Below, one piece after another: positions 46,384 to 55,441 of a stretch of 64,000 nucleotides of DNA. The DNA comes from Rhodospirillales bacterium (GTDB lineage Bacteria; Pseudomonadota; Alphaproteobacteria; Rhodospirillales; Casp-alpha2). Each line of letters starts with the position of its first letter. The first letter of the stretch is position 1. The position numbers were made by a program, and so were the translations under genes. Under the pieces are notes generated by a model that did not search any database, had not been told where the DNA came from, and saw only the letters and a list, made by a program, of their open reading frames with translations. The stretch spans positions 1 through 64,000 of the forward strand of contig JAEPMA010000014.1 in the NCBI GenBank assembly GCA_017644185.1, in the 5' to 3' direction.

Positions 46384-47301
46384 ATGCGCGTTATCGTGAT
46401 GGGCCAGCAGGCGTTCGGTAAAGATGCCCTGGCCAAGATTCTGGAAGCCGGTGTCGACGACGTCGTGGCCGTTTATTGCGAGCCCGACAAGGACGGCAAG
46501 CCGGTCGATCCGATCAAGGAATTCGCCCTTGAGCAGGGCCTGCCCGTCTATCAGCCGGCGCACTTCAAGGATCAGGAATCTCTCGACGAACTGGCCGCGC
46601 TGAACGCCGACCTGATGGTCATGGCGTTTGTTAACGTGTTCGTGCCGGAAGCGGCGCGCGACACCCCGAAACAGGGCTCTATCTGTTTCCATCCCTCGCT
46701 TCTGCCGCTTCACCGCGGCCCGTCCGCGGTCAACTGGCCGATCATCATGGGCAGCACGAAGTCCGGCTATTCCTGGTTCTACCCGACGGACGGCCTCGAC
46801 GAGGGCGACGTGCTGATGATGTGGGAATGCCCGATCGAGCCCGATGACACGGTGATCGATCTCTACTTCAAGAAAATCTACCCATCGGCTATCGATTCAG
46901 TTCTCGAGGTCTGCGACCTGTTCCGTTCGGGCAACCCGCCGCGCATCGTCCAGGACGAGGCCGACGCCACCTACGAGCGCCGTTGCACGGCCAAGCATGC
47001 CCGCATCGACTGGAACAAACCGGTCAAGCAGGTCTACGACCTGATCCGCGGCACCAATCCGTCGCCCGGCGCGTGGACGACCTCCGGCGGCGCCGAAGTT
47101 GGTGTCTTTGACTGCCAGCGGGTCGAGGGCGACGGCATCAGCAGCCGCGTCGTCGACGTGTCAGAAGATGGCGTGACCGTGCAATGCATAGGTGGGCGCA
47201 TTCTGCTAAAGCGGGTACGCCCTGCCGGTGGTGGCAAGGTGCCCGCCGCCGAATGGGCTAAAGACGCCGGCATTGAGGTCGGCACGAATCTCGGTGACTG
47301 A
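46384..47301 (+). CDS. Stand-alone formyltransferase, ALDH1L-hydrolase-domain type
   Basis: 305 residues from ATG 46384 (GAGAGGAAACT). It resembles the N-terminal domain of 10-formyl-THF dehydrogenase (ALDH1L1) more than Met-tRNA formyltransferase: 'VIVMGQQAFGKDAL', 'VYCEPDKDGKPVDPIKEFA', 'CFHPSLLPLHRGPSAVNWPIIMG', 'TDGLDEGDVLMMWECPIEPDDTVIDLYFKKIYPSAI', 'YERRCTAKHARIDWNKP', 'IRGTNPSPGAWT'. Catalytic His103 and Asp142 are present. Between them and Gly98 the usual Asn (FMT) or Ile (ALDH1L1) two residues before the His is Cys101. No aldehyde dehydrogenase domain follows. Lying between frc and fhs, it is probably a formyl carrier enzyme linking THF with formyl-CoA or formate; the direction is unknown. 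Confidence 0.82.
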   Translation: MRVIVMGQQAFGKDALAKILEAGVDDVVAVYCEPDKDGKPVDPIKEFALEQGLPVYQPAHFKDQESLDELAALNADLMVMAFVNVFVPEAARDTPKQGSICFHPSLLPLHRGPSAVNWPIIMGSTKSGYSWFYPTDGLDEGDVLMMWECPIEPDDTVIDLYFKKIYPSAIDSVLEVCDLFRSGNPPRIVQDEADATYERRCTAKHARIDWNKPVKQVYDLIRGTNPSPGAWTTSGGAEVGVFDCQRVEGDGISSRVVDVSEDGVTVQCIGGRILLKRVRPAGGGKVPAAEWAKDAGIEVGTNLGD

Positions 47302-47346
47302 ACGGTCGCCAACACAAACAACTGATTGAATTGGGATGTTCTAACC

Positions 47347-49020
47347 ATGGCTAAAACCGACATCGAAATCGCCCGCGAAGCCTCGCCGCAGCATATCAAC
47401 GACATCGGCGCCAAGCTCGGGATCGACAAGGAACACCTGCTGCCCTACGGCCACGACAAGGCGAAGATCTCCGCCGACTTCATCAAGTCCCTCGAGGGCA
47501 AGGACGACGGCAAGCTGATCCTGGTCACGGCGATCAACCCGACGCCCGCCGGCGAAGGCAAGACGACGACGACCGTCGGTCTCGGTGACGGTCTGAACCG
47601 CATCGGCAAGAAGGCGACGATCTGCATCCGCGAAGCGTCCCTCGGCCCGAACTTCGGCATGAAGGGCGGCGCCGCCGGGGGCGGTTACGCGCAGGTCATC
47701 CCGATGGAGGATATGAACCTCCACTTCACCGGCGACTTCCACGCCATCACGTCGGCGCACAACCTGCTGTCGGCGATGATCGACAACCACATCTACTGGG
47801 GCAACGAGCAGGAAATCGACATCCGGCGCATCGCCTGGAAGCGCGTTTTGGACATGAACGACCGCGCGCTGCGTCAGATCACGTGTTCGCTGGGCGGCGT
47901 CGCCAACGGCTTCCCGCGCGAAGCCGGCTTCGATATCACCGTCGCTTCGGAAGTGATGGCGATCCTCTGCCTCGCCTCCGATCTCGCCGATCTGGAAAAG
48001 CGTCTGGGTGACATGATCGTGGCGTACCGCCGCGACCGCTCGCCGGTCTACTGCCGCGACATCAAGGCCGAAGGCTCGATGGCGGTACTTTTGAAAGACG
48101 CGATGCAGCCGAACCTGGTGCAAACTCTCGAAAACAACCCGGCCTTCGTGCACGGCGGTCCGTTCGCGAACATCGCGCACGGATGTAACTCCGTCGTCGC
48201 GACGAAAACTGCATTGAAACTCGCCGACTACGTCGTCACCGAAGCCGGTTTCGGCGCAGATCTCGGGGCCGAGAAGTTCTTCGACATCAAGTGCCGCAAG
48301 GCCGGCCTCAAGCCGAGTGCCGTCGTCATCGTCGCGACCATTCGCGCGCTCAAGTCGAACGGCGGCGTGGCCAAGGACGACCTGAATAACGAAAACGTCG
48401 AAGCTTTGAAGAAAGGTTGCCCGAACCTCGGCCGCCACCTCGAGAACCTGAAGAAGTTCGGCGTGCCGGCCGTGGTCGCGATCAACAACTTCCATACCGA
48501 CACCGACGCCGAGGTCGAGGCGGTCAAGGAATTCGTCGCCTCGCAAGGCGCGGAAGCGATCCTCTGCGAACACTGGGCGAAGGGCTCGGAAGGCACCGAG
48601 GCGTTAGCGAACAAAGTCGTCGAGCTGGTCGACAGCGGCAAGGCGGACTTCAAGCCGCTCTATCCGGACGACATGTCGCTGTTCGACAAGATCAAGACCG
48701 TCGCCACGGAAATCTACCGCGCCGACGAAGTGCTGGCCGACACCAAGATCCGCAATCAGTTGAAAGAGTGGGAAGAGCAGGGCTACGGCAATCTGCCCGT
48801 CTGCATGGCCAAGACCCAGTACTCGTTCTCGACCGATCCCGGTCTCAAGGGCGCGCCGACCGGCCATAGCGTGCCGGTGCGCGAAGTCCGCATCTCAGCG
48901 GGTGCCGGTTTCATCGTCGTCGTCACCGGCGAGATCATGACCATGCCAGGCCTGCCGCGTAAACCGGCATCCGAGTCAATCCGGCTCAACAAAGATGGCC
49001 TCGTCGAAGGCCTGTTTTAA
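47347..49020 (+). CDS. fhs: Formate-tetrahydrofolate ligase
   Basis: 557 residues, the family length, from ATG 47347 (an upstream frame to 47326 is not needed). It makes 10-formyl-THF from formate, THF and ATP. The P-loop '[24 protein letters not shown]', '[40 protein letters not shown]', '[43 protein letters not shown]', '[10 protein letters not shown]' and '[16 protein letters not shown]' are all diagnostic. In this operon it assimilates formate released by frc into C1 metabolism, in competition with formate dehydrogenase. Confidence 0.96.
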   Translation: MAKTDIEIAREASPQHINDIGAKLGIDKEHLLPYGHDKAKISADFIKSLEGKDDGKLILVTAINPTPAGEGKTTTTVGLGDGLNRIGKKATICIREASLGPNFGMKGGAAGGGYAQVIPMEDMNLHFTGDFHAITSAHNLLSAMIDNHIYWGNEQEIDIRRIAWKRVLDMNDRALRQITCSLGGVANGFPREAGFDITVASEVMAILCLASDLADLEKRLGDMIVAYRRDRSPVYCRDIKAEGSMAVLLKDAMQPNLVQTLENNPAFVHGGPFANIAHGCNSVVATKTALKLADYVVTEAGFGADLGAEKFFDIKCRKAGLKPSAVVIVATIRALKSNGGVAKDDLNNENVEALKKGCPNLGRHLENLKKFGVPAVVAINNFHTDTDAEVEAVKEFVASQGAEAILCEHWAKGSEGTEALANKVVELVDSGKADFKPLYPDDMSLFDKIKTVATEIYRADEVLADTKIRNQLKEWEEQGYGNLPVCMAKTQYSFSTDPGLKGAPTGHSVPVREVRISAGAGFIVVVTGEIMTMPGLPRKPASESIRLNKDGLVEGLF

Positions 49021-49034
49021 AAGGAGCGAACGTC

Positions 49035-49898
49035 ATGGCATTCCGCACGATACTGGTGCCGATCCGCGGCGATGGCCGTGGCGAGTCCGTGCTGGATCAT
49101 GCCTGCGCGTTGGGGCGGCACTTCAACGCGCACATTCGCGCCGTTCACTGCAAACCCCGGCCGAAGGACCTGATGCCGTTTGGCGTCGCGGTGCCGCGTC
49201 TCGTCGCCGACCAGATCAACGCATCGGCCAAGGACATCACCGACGATGAAGTGGTGCGCCTCAAAGGGCTGTTCGACGAATACGTCGAAAAACGCGGGAT
49301 CAAGGTCTGCGACACACGGCCACCCACCCACGACACCCTGACCATTTCGTGGAGCGTTGCCGATGGCAAGCAGGCGGACGTGATTGGCGTTCAGGGGCGG
49401 CTCGCCAGTGTGGTTGCCGTGGCGCAACCCGACCACGACACCAACCTCGGTCAGAACACCCTCGAAGCGGCGATGCTGAACACCGGCAGACCTGTGCTCC
49501 TTTGCCCGAAACGCGAGGTCGCCTCGCTCGGCGACAATGTCGCCATCGCCTGGAACGGTTCGGCGGAATCGGCACGCGCCGTCGCTGCGTGCGGCTCGAT
49601 CATCGCCGAAGCCAAGAAAGTCACCGTTCTTTCCGCCGAGGATGCGGAGAACCTGGACCTGACGGCGGACGACCTGATCGTCCATCTGAAAGATCATGAA
49701 ATCGAAGCCACCTCAAAGAGTGTCACGTCGAAAGGCTCGACGCTTGGGGAGAGCCTTTTAAAAGCCGCGAAGGAGTCGGGCGCGGACGTTCTGGTCATGG
49801 GCGCCTACGGGCGCAGCCGGGGCCGCGCCATGGTCTTGGGCGGCGTTACGCAGTGGATCATCGACAACACCGATATGCCCGTTCTTTTCGTTCACTAA
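49035..49898 (+). CDS. Universal stress protein family (tandem UspA-like)
   Basis: 287 residues, 14 bases after fhs. The C-terminal half is a typical UspA domain: 'NVAIAWNGSAESARAVAACG' at its start and 'GADVLVMGAYGRSRGRAMVLGGVTQWII' with the G-x-x-G-R/S-x-x-R nucleotide loop, then 'MPVLFVH'. The N-terminal half begins 'TILVPIRGDGRGESVLDHACALG' and looks like a second, less conserved Usp repeat without the ATP loop. Its presence at the end of a metabolic operon is common but its role is unknown. Confidence 0.88.
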   Translation: MAFRTILVPIRGDGRGESVLDHACALGRHFNAHIRAVHCKPRPKDLMPFGVAVPRLVADQINASAKDITDDEVVRLKGLFDEYVEKRGIKVCDTRPPTHDTLTISWSVADGKQADVIGVQGRLASVVAVAQPDHDTNLGQNTLEAAMLNTGRPVLLCPKREVASLGDNVAIAWNGSAESARAVAACGSIIAEAKKVTVLSAEDAENLDLTADDLIVHLKDHEIEATSKSVTSKGSTLGESLLKAAKESGADVLVMGAYGRSRGRAMVLGGVTQWIIDNTDMPVLFVH

Positions 49899-49962
49899 GA
49901 TCGGTTAATTACAAAAGAAGGCTGCAATTTGAATTGATTAGAGCAACTTAACTAACTTATCA

Positions 49963-49975
49963 TTGGTATACCTAA
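49963..49975. promoter_or_regulatory. Palindromic operator, site 3 (before TTT transporter)
   Basis: TTGGTATACCTAA has the same GGTATACC core as the two sites around 42.2-42.4 kb. It lies 134 bases before the transporter gene start, in a 210-bp AT-rich control region. Confidence 0.6.
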
Positions 49976-50108
49976 CACCAAGATTAGGTCCCTCAAGGGC
50001 AATCCGCCGCCAAGAAGCGGTCTGCACATCCAACATCCAACTTTGACCGTGTTGCCGGTCTCTGAGTTGTTTTGGCGCCGGCAGCGAATTGTAACTTGGG
50101 AGGTTATA

Positions 50109-51092
50109 ATGGCTATCTCTAGACGTCATATCCTTGGTTTGGCCGGTGCGTTGAGTATCGGTGCGATGGTTGCCGGCCTGCCCGGCACGGCTGCCGCGTG
50201 GGAGCCGACGAAGCCCATCGACTTCATCATCATGGCCGGTAAGGGCGGGGGTGCCGACAAGATGGCGCGCCTGATGCAGGCCATCGTCGAGTCCGAAAAA
50301 ATGGCATCCAAGCCGCTGGTGCCGGTCAACAAGTCCGGTGGTTCCGGGGCCGAAGCCCTGATCGCCGCGAAGGGCGCAAACGATCCGGACCACACCATCA
50401 TGGTGACCCTCAACTCGTTCTTCACGACGCCGCTGCGCCAGCCGAAGCTGGGCATCGACATCATGACGTTCGCGCCGGTGGGCCGCATGGCGGAAGACAC
50501 GTTCCTGCTCTGGGTCCACAAGGACTCGGGTATCAAGACGTTCGAGGAATTCCTCGCCAAGGCGAAAGCCGACGGCAATAAGTGGGTCATGGGCGGCACC
50601 GGCAAAGCCCAGGAAGACGAACTGCTGACGGAATACCTCAACAACAACTTCGGTCTTACGATCAAGTACGTGCCGTACAAAGGCGGCGGGACCGTCGCCA
50701 AACAGCTGGCCGGCAAGCACATCAACTCCAGTGTCAACAACCCGTCCGAAGCCCTCGGCTTCTACGAGTCGGGCGACGTCGTGCCGATCCTGAGCTTCAC
50801 GGCCGAGCGTCTGCCGCTGTTCCCGGATGTTCCGACCCTCAAGGAAAAGGGCAAGGACTTCTCGTACGGGATGCAGCGTGCGGTCGTCGGTGCGCCCGGC
50901 ATGAGCGCCGATGCGCTGAAGTACTATCAGGATCTCTTCCACAAGGTCTACACCTCGGCCAAGTGGCAGAAGTACCGGAAGGACAAATCGCTGTTCGGTG
51001 ACGAGCTGACCGGCGATCCGCTGAAAGCCTATTGGGACGAGCAGCGGGAGCGTCACCGGAAGATGCTGACGGAGATGGGTGCGATCAAGTAA
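50109..51092 (+). CDS. TTT transporter periplasmic solute-binding protein (TctC family)
   Basis: 327 residues from ATG 50109; TTGGGAGG lies six bases before. The N-terminus is a probable twin-arginine signal ('SRRHILGLAGALSIGAMVAG', cleavage near 'TAAAW'). The body has Bug/TctC patterns: 'PIDFIIMAGKGGGADKMARLMQAIVE', 'VVVNKSGGSGAEAL'-like 'PVNKSGGSGAEALIAAKG', 'TFAPVGRMAEDTFLLWVHKDSG', 'WVMGGTGKAQEDELLTEYLN' and 'PYKGGGTVAKQLAG'. It captures a small carboxylate for the TctAB permease. The location after the oxc operon with a shared operator suggests oxalate or a metabolically linked acid. Confidence 0.88.
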   Translation: MAISRRHILGLAGALSIGAMVAGLPGTAAAWEPTKPIDFIIMAGKGGGADKMARLMQAIVESEKMASKPLVPVNKSGGSGAEALIAAKGANDPDHTIMVTLNSFFTTPLRQPKLGIDIMTFAPVGRMAEDTFLLWVHKDSGIKTFEEFLAKAKADGNKWVMGGTGKAQEDELLTEYLNNNFGLTIKYVPYKGGGTVAKQLAGKHINSSVNNPSEALGFYESGDVVPILSFTAERLPLFPDVPTLKEKGKDFSYGMQRAVVGAPGMSADALKYYQDLFHKVYTSAKWQKYRKDKSLFGDELTGDPLKAYWDEQRERHRKMLTEMGAIK

Positions 51093-51156
51093 GCACCTGA
51101 ATCCACTAAGTAAAACTGACACACGAATATCAAGAGATCGGGAGTAGGCGTTCGTT

Positions 51157-51654
51157 ATGAGACGTGCAGAAATCATCACGGCCGGGTTAATGGCGCTTCT
51201 CTCGATCTACTTGATGTACAAAAGTACCGAGTTGGATATCGGCTATATCAAGGGCGAAGGCCCGGGCGGCGGGTTCTGGCCGTTCTGGCTCGCGGCGGGC
51301 ATGCTGCTCTCGTGCGTCTGGATCGCGATCAACTGGGTACTGAAGAAATCCCCACCCTCTCAGTCGGACGAAAAGTATCTCGACAGCTACGGCCTCAGGA
51401 TGCTGCTTCTGGTGGGCGGCGGCGTCACGGCGTTCATCGCCATGTGCCATATTCTCGGCTTCTATGGCGCGATCCTCGTCTTCCTCATTTATTACATTCG
51501 GTTCCTCGGCCGCCATTCTTGGCCGGCGACCCTGGCGATCTCCATCACCACGCCGGTCGTCACATTCCTGTTTTTCGATATTGCGATGCGGATCGTGTTG
51601 CCGAAAGGCTATCTCGAACCGCTGTTCCTGCCGCTGTACGACTTCTTCTTCTAG
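51157..51654 (+). CDS. TTT transporter small membrane subunit (TctB family)
   Basis: 165 residues with four membrane helices (about 7-23, 35-53, 77-97, 105-148 region). 'GEGPGGGFWPFWLAAGMLLSCVWIAINWV' is the conserved TctB entry. It pairs with TctA. It lies 65 bases after the binding-protein gene and 54 before tctA. Confidence 0.87.
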   Translation: MRRAEIITAGLMALLSIYLMYKSTELDIGYIKGEGPGGGFWPFWLAAGMLLSCVWIAINWVLKKSPPSQSDEKYLDSYGLRMLLLVGGGVTAFIAMCHILGFYGAILVFLIYYIRFLGRHSWPATLAISITTPVVTFLFFDIAMRIVLPKGYLEPLFLPLYDFFF

Positions 51655-51707
51655 ACCGTTCACCGACCGACATCAGGCCAACGACCTAAGGATAGAGCGA
51701 CAACATC

Positions 51708-53225
51708 ATGGAAATTCTCGGGCTTCTCATGGACGGCGTGTTTATCGCCCTCGACCCTCTCAACATTCTCCTGATGCTGATCGGGGTCGCCCTCGGCCTG
51801 TTCATCGGCGCGATGCCTGGACTGGGCTCGGTCAACGGGGTTGCGATCCTGCTGCCGGCGACCTTCCTGGTCCCCCCGGCATCGGCAATGATATTCCTCG
51901 CCGCGATCTATTACGGCGCGATGTACGGGGGCGCGATTTCATCGATCACGCTGGGTATTCCCGGTGCATCGACGGCCGTCGCGACGACGTTCGACGGCCG
52001 GCCCCTCGCGCTCAAGGGTCGCGCCGATCTGGCGCTGGTGACGGCGGCGGTCGCATCGTTCGTCGGCGGCTCGGTCGCCAACGTGCTGTTCACCGCGTTC
52101 GCCCCGCCGCTCGCTTCGGTGGCCCTCGATTTCGGCGATCCGGAAATCTTCGCTCTCATGCTTCTGGCATTCGCGACCTTCGTCGGCCTTGGGGGTGACG
52201 ACATCCCGAAAACCCTGTTCTCGATCTTCTTCGGTCTCGTGATGGCGTCGGTCGGCCTCGATATCATGACCGGCGAGCCGCGCCTGATCTTCGGCGACAT
52301 CACCGGCTTCATGCACGGCATCAACTTCCTGGTCCTCGCCATCGGCATTTACGGGATCGGCGAGATGCTGTGGACCATCGACAGCACGCGGGGCAACCTG
52401 ACGATGACCGAGGCCGTGCTTTCGATCAAACGCATCCTCGCCGCGTGCCGCGAGTCGATCAAGGGTTGGAAAGGCACCGCCATCGGCTCGTTCCTCGGCT
52501 TCTTCGTCGGCATCCTGCCAGCGGCGGGCGCCACGCCCGGCTCGTTGATGGCGTACGGCGTCACCAAAATGGTCTCGAAGAACCCGAAAGAGTTCGGCAA
52601 GGGCCATGTGGGTGGTGTCGCGGCACCGGAGGCCGCCAACAACTCGGCATCGACCGGCGCCATGTTGCCGATGCTGACGCTCGGTATTCCGGGCTCGCCG
52701 ACGACGGCGATCCTGCTTGGGGGCATGGTGATCTGGGGCCTGCAGCCCGGGCCGCTGTTGTTCCAGACCCAGACCGAGTTCGTTTGGGGCCTGATCGGGT
52801 CGTTCTATATCTCGAACCTGTTCGCCCTGATCGTGAACCTGGCGTTCATCCCGCTCTTCATCTGGATGCTAAGGATGCCGTTCACGGTGCTCGCGCCGAT
52901 GATCTTCGTGCTGTCCGTGGTCGGCGGTTATGCCGCAACACAGGACATGCACGACGTCTGGCTGATGCTGATCTTCGGGGTCGGCGCGTATCTTCTTCGT
53001 AAGCTCGACTACCCGGTCGCCCCCGCGGTCCTCGCCATCGTGCTGGGGCCGATTGCGGAGCCGAAACTGCGTCAGTCGCTGCTGTTCTCGAGCGGCGATC
53101 CGATGATCTTCCTGGAACGCCCGATCTCGGGGCCGATCACGGTGATCGCGATCATCCTGATCCTGCTGCCCCTGTTCAAGCTGATCCGGGACAAATTAAA
53201 GGGCAAGAAAGCCGCTGCCGGCTAA
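51708..53225 (+). CDS. TTT transporter large membrane subunit (TctA family)
   Basis: 505 residues with about twelve membrane helices. Two family signatures are clear: 'GAMPGLGSVNGVAILLPATFLVPPASAMIFLAAIYYGAMYGGAISSI' near the N-terminus, and the repeated half 'GFFVGILPAAGATPGSLMAYGVTKMVSKNPKEFGKGHVGGVAAPEAANNSASTGAMLPMLTLGIPGS'. It forms the secondary transporter driven by an ion gradient. Final gene of the rightward unit. Confidence 0.92.
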   Translation: MEILGLLMDGVFIALDPLNILLMLIGVALGLFIGAMPGLGSVNGVAILLPATFLVPPASAMIFLAAIYYGAMYGGAISSITLGIPGASTAVATTFDGRPLALKGRADLALVTAAVASFVGGSVANVLFTAFAPPLASVALDFGDPEIFALMLLAFATFVGLGGDDIPKTLFSIFFGLVMASVGLDIMTGEPRLIFGDITGFMHGINFLVLAIGIYGIGEMLWTIDSTRGNLTMTEAVLSIKRILAACRESIKGWKGTAIGSFLGFFVGILPAAGATPGSLMAYGVTKMVSKNPKEFGKGHVGGVAAPEAANNSASTGAMLPMLTLGIPGSPTTAILLGGMVIWGLQPGPLLFQTQTEFVWGLIGSFYISNLFALIVNLAFIPLFIWMLRMPFTVLAPMIFVLSVVGGYAATQDMHDVWLMLIFGVGAYLLRKLDYPVAPAVLAIVLGPIAEPKLRQSLLFSSGDPMIFLERPISGPITVIAIILILLPLFKLIRDKLKGKKAAAG

Positions 53226-53294
53226 GTCCTTGCAATCCGGAAGCACGCACACGACGTAGAACGGACATGCCGAAACCACCGAAAGGGGGACGCC

Positions 53295-53867
53295 ATGTCC
53301 GTACTACGACTGTTCATCCTGACGATCCTGATGCTCGCGCCGATAAGCGCGGACGCCAATCCTATCCTCTGGTCGAAGCTGCATGAGCCGGGTCACTTCG
53401 CCATCATGCGCCATGCGAGCGCACCCGGGACCGGCGATCCGGACAACTTCAAGATTGGCGACTGTTCGACGCAACGCAACCTGAGCGCCGAAGGGCGCAA
53501 AGAAGCGGAAGCCGTCGGTCTCGACGCCAAGGCCGGGACGATCAACGAAGCGCTCGTCTATTCCAGCCAATGGTGCCGCTGCCTTGAGACCGCACGCAAT
53601 CTCAAGCTTGGCGAGGTGAAGGAACTGCCTGCCCTGAACTCGTTTTATCAGCGCTACGAGGACAAGGCGGGCAACATGAAAGCGCTTCGTGCGTTCATCT
53701 CAGACAACGCGGTCCGTGAATCGAAGACGCCGATCATTCTGGTCACCCACCAGGTCACCATCAGCGCCCTGACGGGTACGTATACCCGGCAAGGCGAGAC
53801 GGTGATTTTCCGTCACATCGGTGACGGCGAGGTCGAAATCGTCGGCAAGATTCCGCCGGCGTCGTAA
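53295..53867 (+). CDS. Exported histidine phosphatase (SixA-like)
   Basis: 190 residues with a signal peptide (about 1-21, 'LFILTILMLAPISADA'). The histidine-phosphatase fold is seen in 'FAIMRHASAPGTGDPDNF' (RHx motif with catalytic His), 'TQRNLSAEGRKEAEAVG', 'VYSSQWCRCLETARNL' and the second catalytic His in 'ILVTHQVTISALTG'. Being exported, it is unlikely to act on cytoplasmic phosphorelays as SixA does; its substrate is not known. It follows the TTT operon by 69 bases and meets the helicase gene tail to tail three bases apart. Confidence 0.87.
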   Translation: MSVLRLFILTILMLAPISADANPILWSKLHEPGHFAIMRHASAPGTGDPDNFKIGDCSTQRNLSAEGRKEAEAVGLDAKAGTINEALVYSSQWCRCLETARNLKLGEVKELPALNSFYQRYEDKAGNMKALRAFISDNAVRESKTPIILVTHQVTISALTGTYTRQGETVIFRHIGDGEVEIVGKIPPAS

Positions 53868-53870
53868 GCC

Positions 53871-55202
53871 TTAGCTGGCGAGCCGTTGACGCGGCGCGTC
53901 GCCCGACTGGCCACGGCCCTGGTTGTTGTTCTTTGATTTGCCACGGCGCCACTTCGGACGGCGGCGTCGCGGTTTGTCGGACCCCGCATCGCCGTTGCCG
54001 CGGTTTTCGTGGCGCGGCGGGCGTGATTGCTTAGGCGCCTGCTCTTCCTGGCTTTCGGCGGCGACGGGCACTTCCACCACGCCATCACGCTGAACGCTAT
54101 TGCCGATCAGACGTTCGATGTCTCGGAGCAGCCCGCGTTCCGCATGTTCGCAAAGCGAGATCGCAACACCGCTTTTACCCGCCCGCGCCGTCCGACCGAT
54201 CCGGTGGACGTAAGCTTCCGGTACGTTCGGCAGTTCGAAGTTGATGACGTGCGACACACCATCGATATCGATCCCACGCGCCGCGATGTCTGTGGCGACG
54301 AGGATCTTGGTCTTTCTTTGACGGAAATCGGAAAGGGTCCGTTCACGCTGCGGCTGGCTCTTGTTGCCGTGGATTGCGCCTGAATTGATGCCCGCTTTCT
54401 GAAGAAACTCGCACACCTTGTCCGCACCGCGCTTGGTGCGGGTGAAGACGATGGCGCGCTCCACTTTCTCCGAACGGAGAATACCAACCAGCGCATCGCG
54501 CTTCTGATGACGTTCGACATGCATGACGCTCTGTTCGATACGCTCGATCGGACGCGACTGCGGCGCTACGGAAACTTCGGCGGGCTGGTTCAGGAAGTCG
54601 TCGGCAAGCGACCTGATCTGCTTGGGCATGGTTGCCGACAGCAGCACCGTCTGGCGCTGTTCCGGCAATCTCGCGAGAATCTTGCGGATCGTCGGCATGA
54701 AACCGAGGTCCAGCATCTGGTCGGCTTCGTCGAGGACGACCGTTTCGGTCGCATCGAGTTTCACTGCGCCGGTCTGCACATGATCTAAAAGACGGCCCGG
54801 CGTGGCGACAATAATGTCTGTACCGCGCGCCAGAGCGCGGATCTGCCCGCCCGGCTTAACGCCGCCCAGCACCACCGTCACCGAGACGCGCATGTTGCTG
54901 GCGTAGGTGCGGATGCTGTCGGCGATCTGGGACGCGAGTTCGCGGGTCGGCGCCAGGATCAGGGCGGCGCAGGTTTTCTGCGCCGGGCGCTGACGTCGGG
55001 CGTGAATGCGGTTGAGGAGCGGCAGCACGAAGGCCGCCGTTTTACCGGTGCCGGTCTGGGCGATACCGACGATGTCCTGGCCGTCCGTCATCAACGGGAT
55101 AACCTGTGCCTGGATCGGCGTCGGTTGGGAATAGCCTTCGTCGGAGATTGCGCGAAGGATAGGCTCGGCCAGGCCGAGTTCATTGAAGTGTTTCAAAGTC
55201 AA
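53871..55202 (-). CDS. rhlE: DEAD-box ATP-dependent RNA helicase, RhlE type
   Basis: 443 residues. Helicase motifs run in order: 'F-E-LGL-PI' Q motif with 'QPTPIQAQVIP', 'GIAQTGTGKTAAFVLP' (I), 'LAPTRELASQI' (Ia), 'VATPGRLLDH' (Ib), 'VLDEADQMLDLGF' (II, DEAD), 'LLSATMP' (III), 'IVFTRTKRGAD' (IV), 'ILVATDIAARGIDI' (V) and 'YVHRIGRTARAGKSG' (VI). The C-terminal tail is basic and rich in Arg, Asn and Gln, as in RhlE. It remodels RNA duplexes, for example in ribosome assembly or mRNA decay. Confidence 0.93.
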   Translation of the reverse strand: MTLKHFNELGLAEPILRAISDEGYSQPTPIQAQVIPLMTDGQDIVGIAQTGTGKTAAFVLPLLNRIHARRQRPAQKTCAALILAPTRELASQIADSIRTYASNMRVSVTVVLGGVKPGGQIRALARGTDIIVATPGRLLDHVQTGAVKLDATETVVLDEADQMLDLGFMPTIRKILARLPEQRQTVLLSATMPKQIRSLADDFLNQPAEVSVAPQSRPIERIEQSVMHVERHQKRDALVGILRSEKVERAIVFTRTKRGADKVCEFLQKAGINSGAIHGNKSQPQRERTLSDFRQRKTKILVATDIAARGIDIDGVSHVINFELPNVPEAYVHRIGRTARAGKSGVAISLCEHAERGLLRDIERLIGNSVQRDGVVEVPVAAESQEEQAPKQSRPPRHENRGNGDAGSDKPRRRRPKWRRGKSKNNNQGRGQSGDAPRQRLAS

Positions 55203-55441
55203 ACTTTCACATATAGCAGCCTGCCGGACTCCATGCTGGATCCGGTGGCGCTTGGTTTTTCAATTTGGGAGCTTGCGTAGATCAGCAACCATGTTCATGT
55301 GCCGCTTGTGGCACGGCCGCTCTGGCCCATCGGGCGGCGGCGACTGCTGACAACAGATGAGGTCATCTACACGCAGTAAGGTGACAGGGTTGTCTCATGC
55401 TGCACTGCGAAAAGCAAGCGTATTCGCGTATGAGCGAATTC

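Noticed and set aside
46384..47301. Methionyl-tRNA formyltransferase (fmt)
   Set aside because: No def gene next to it, the catalytic Asn is replaced by Cys, and the motifs follow the ALDH1L1 hydrolase domain.
55203..55441. Regulatory RNA or small gene between the helicase and the PLP enzyme
   Set aside because: The 239-base gap shows no hairpin with T-run and no protein-like frame; probably only the helicase promoter and leader.
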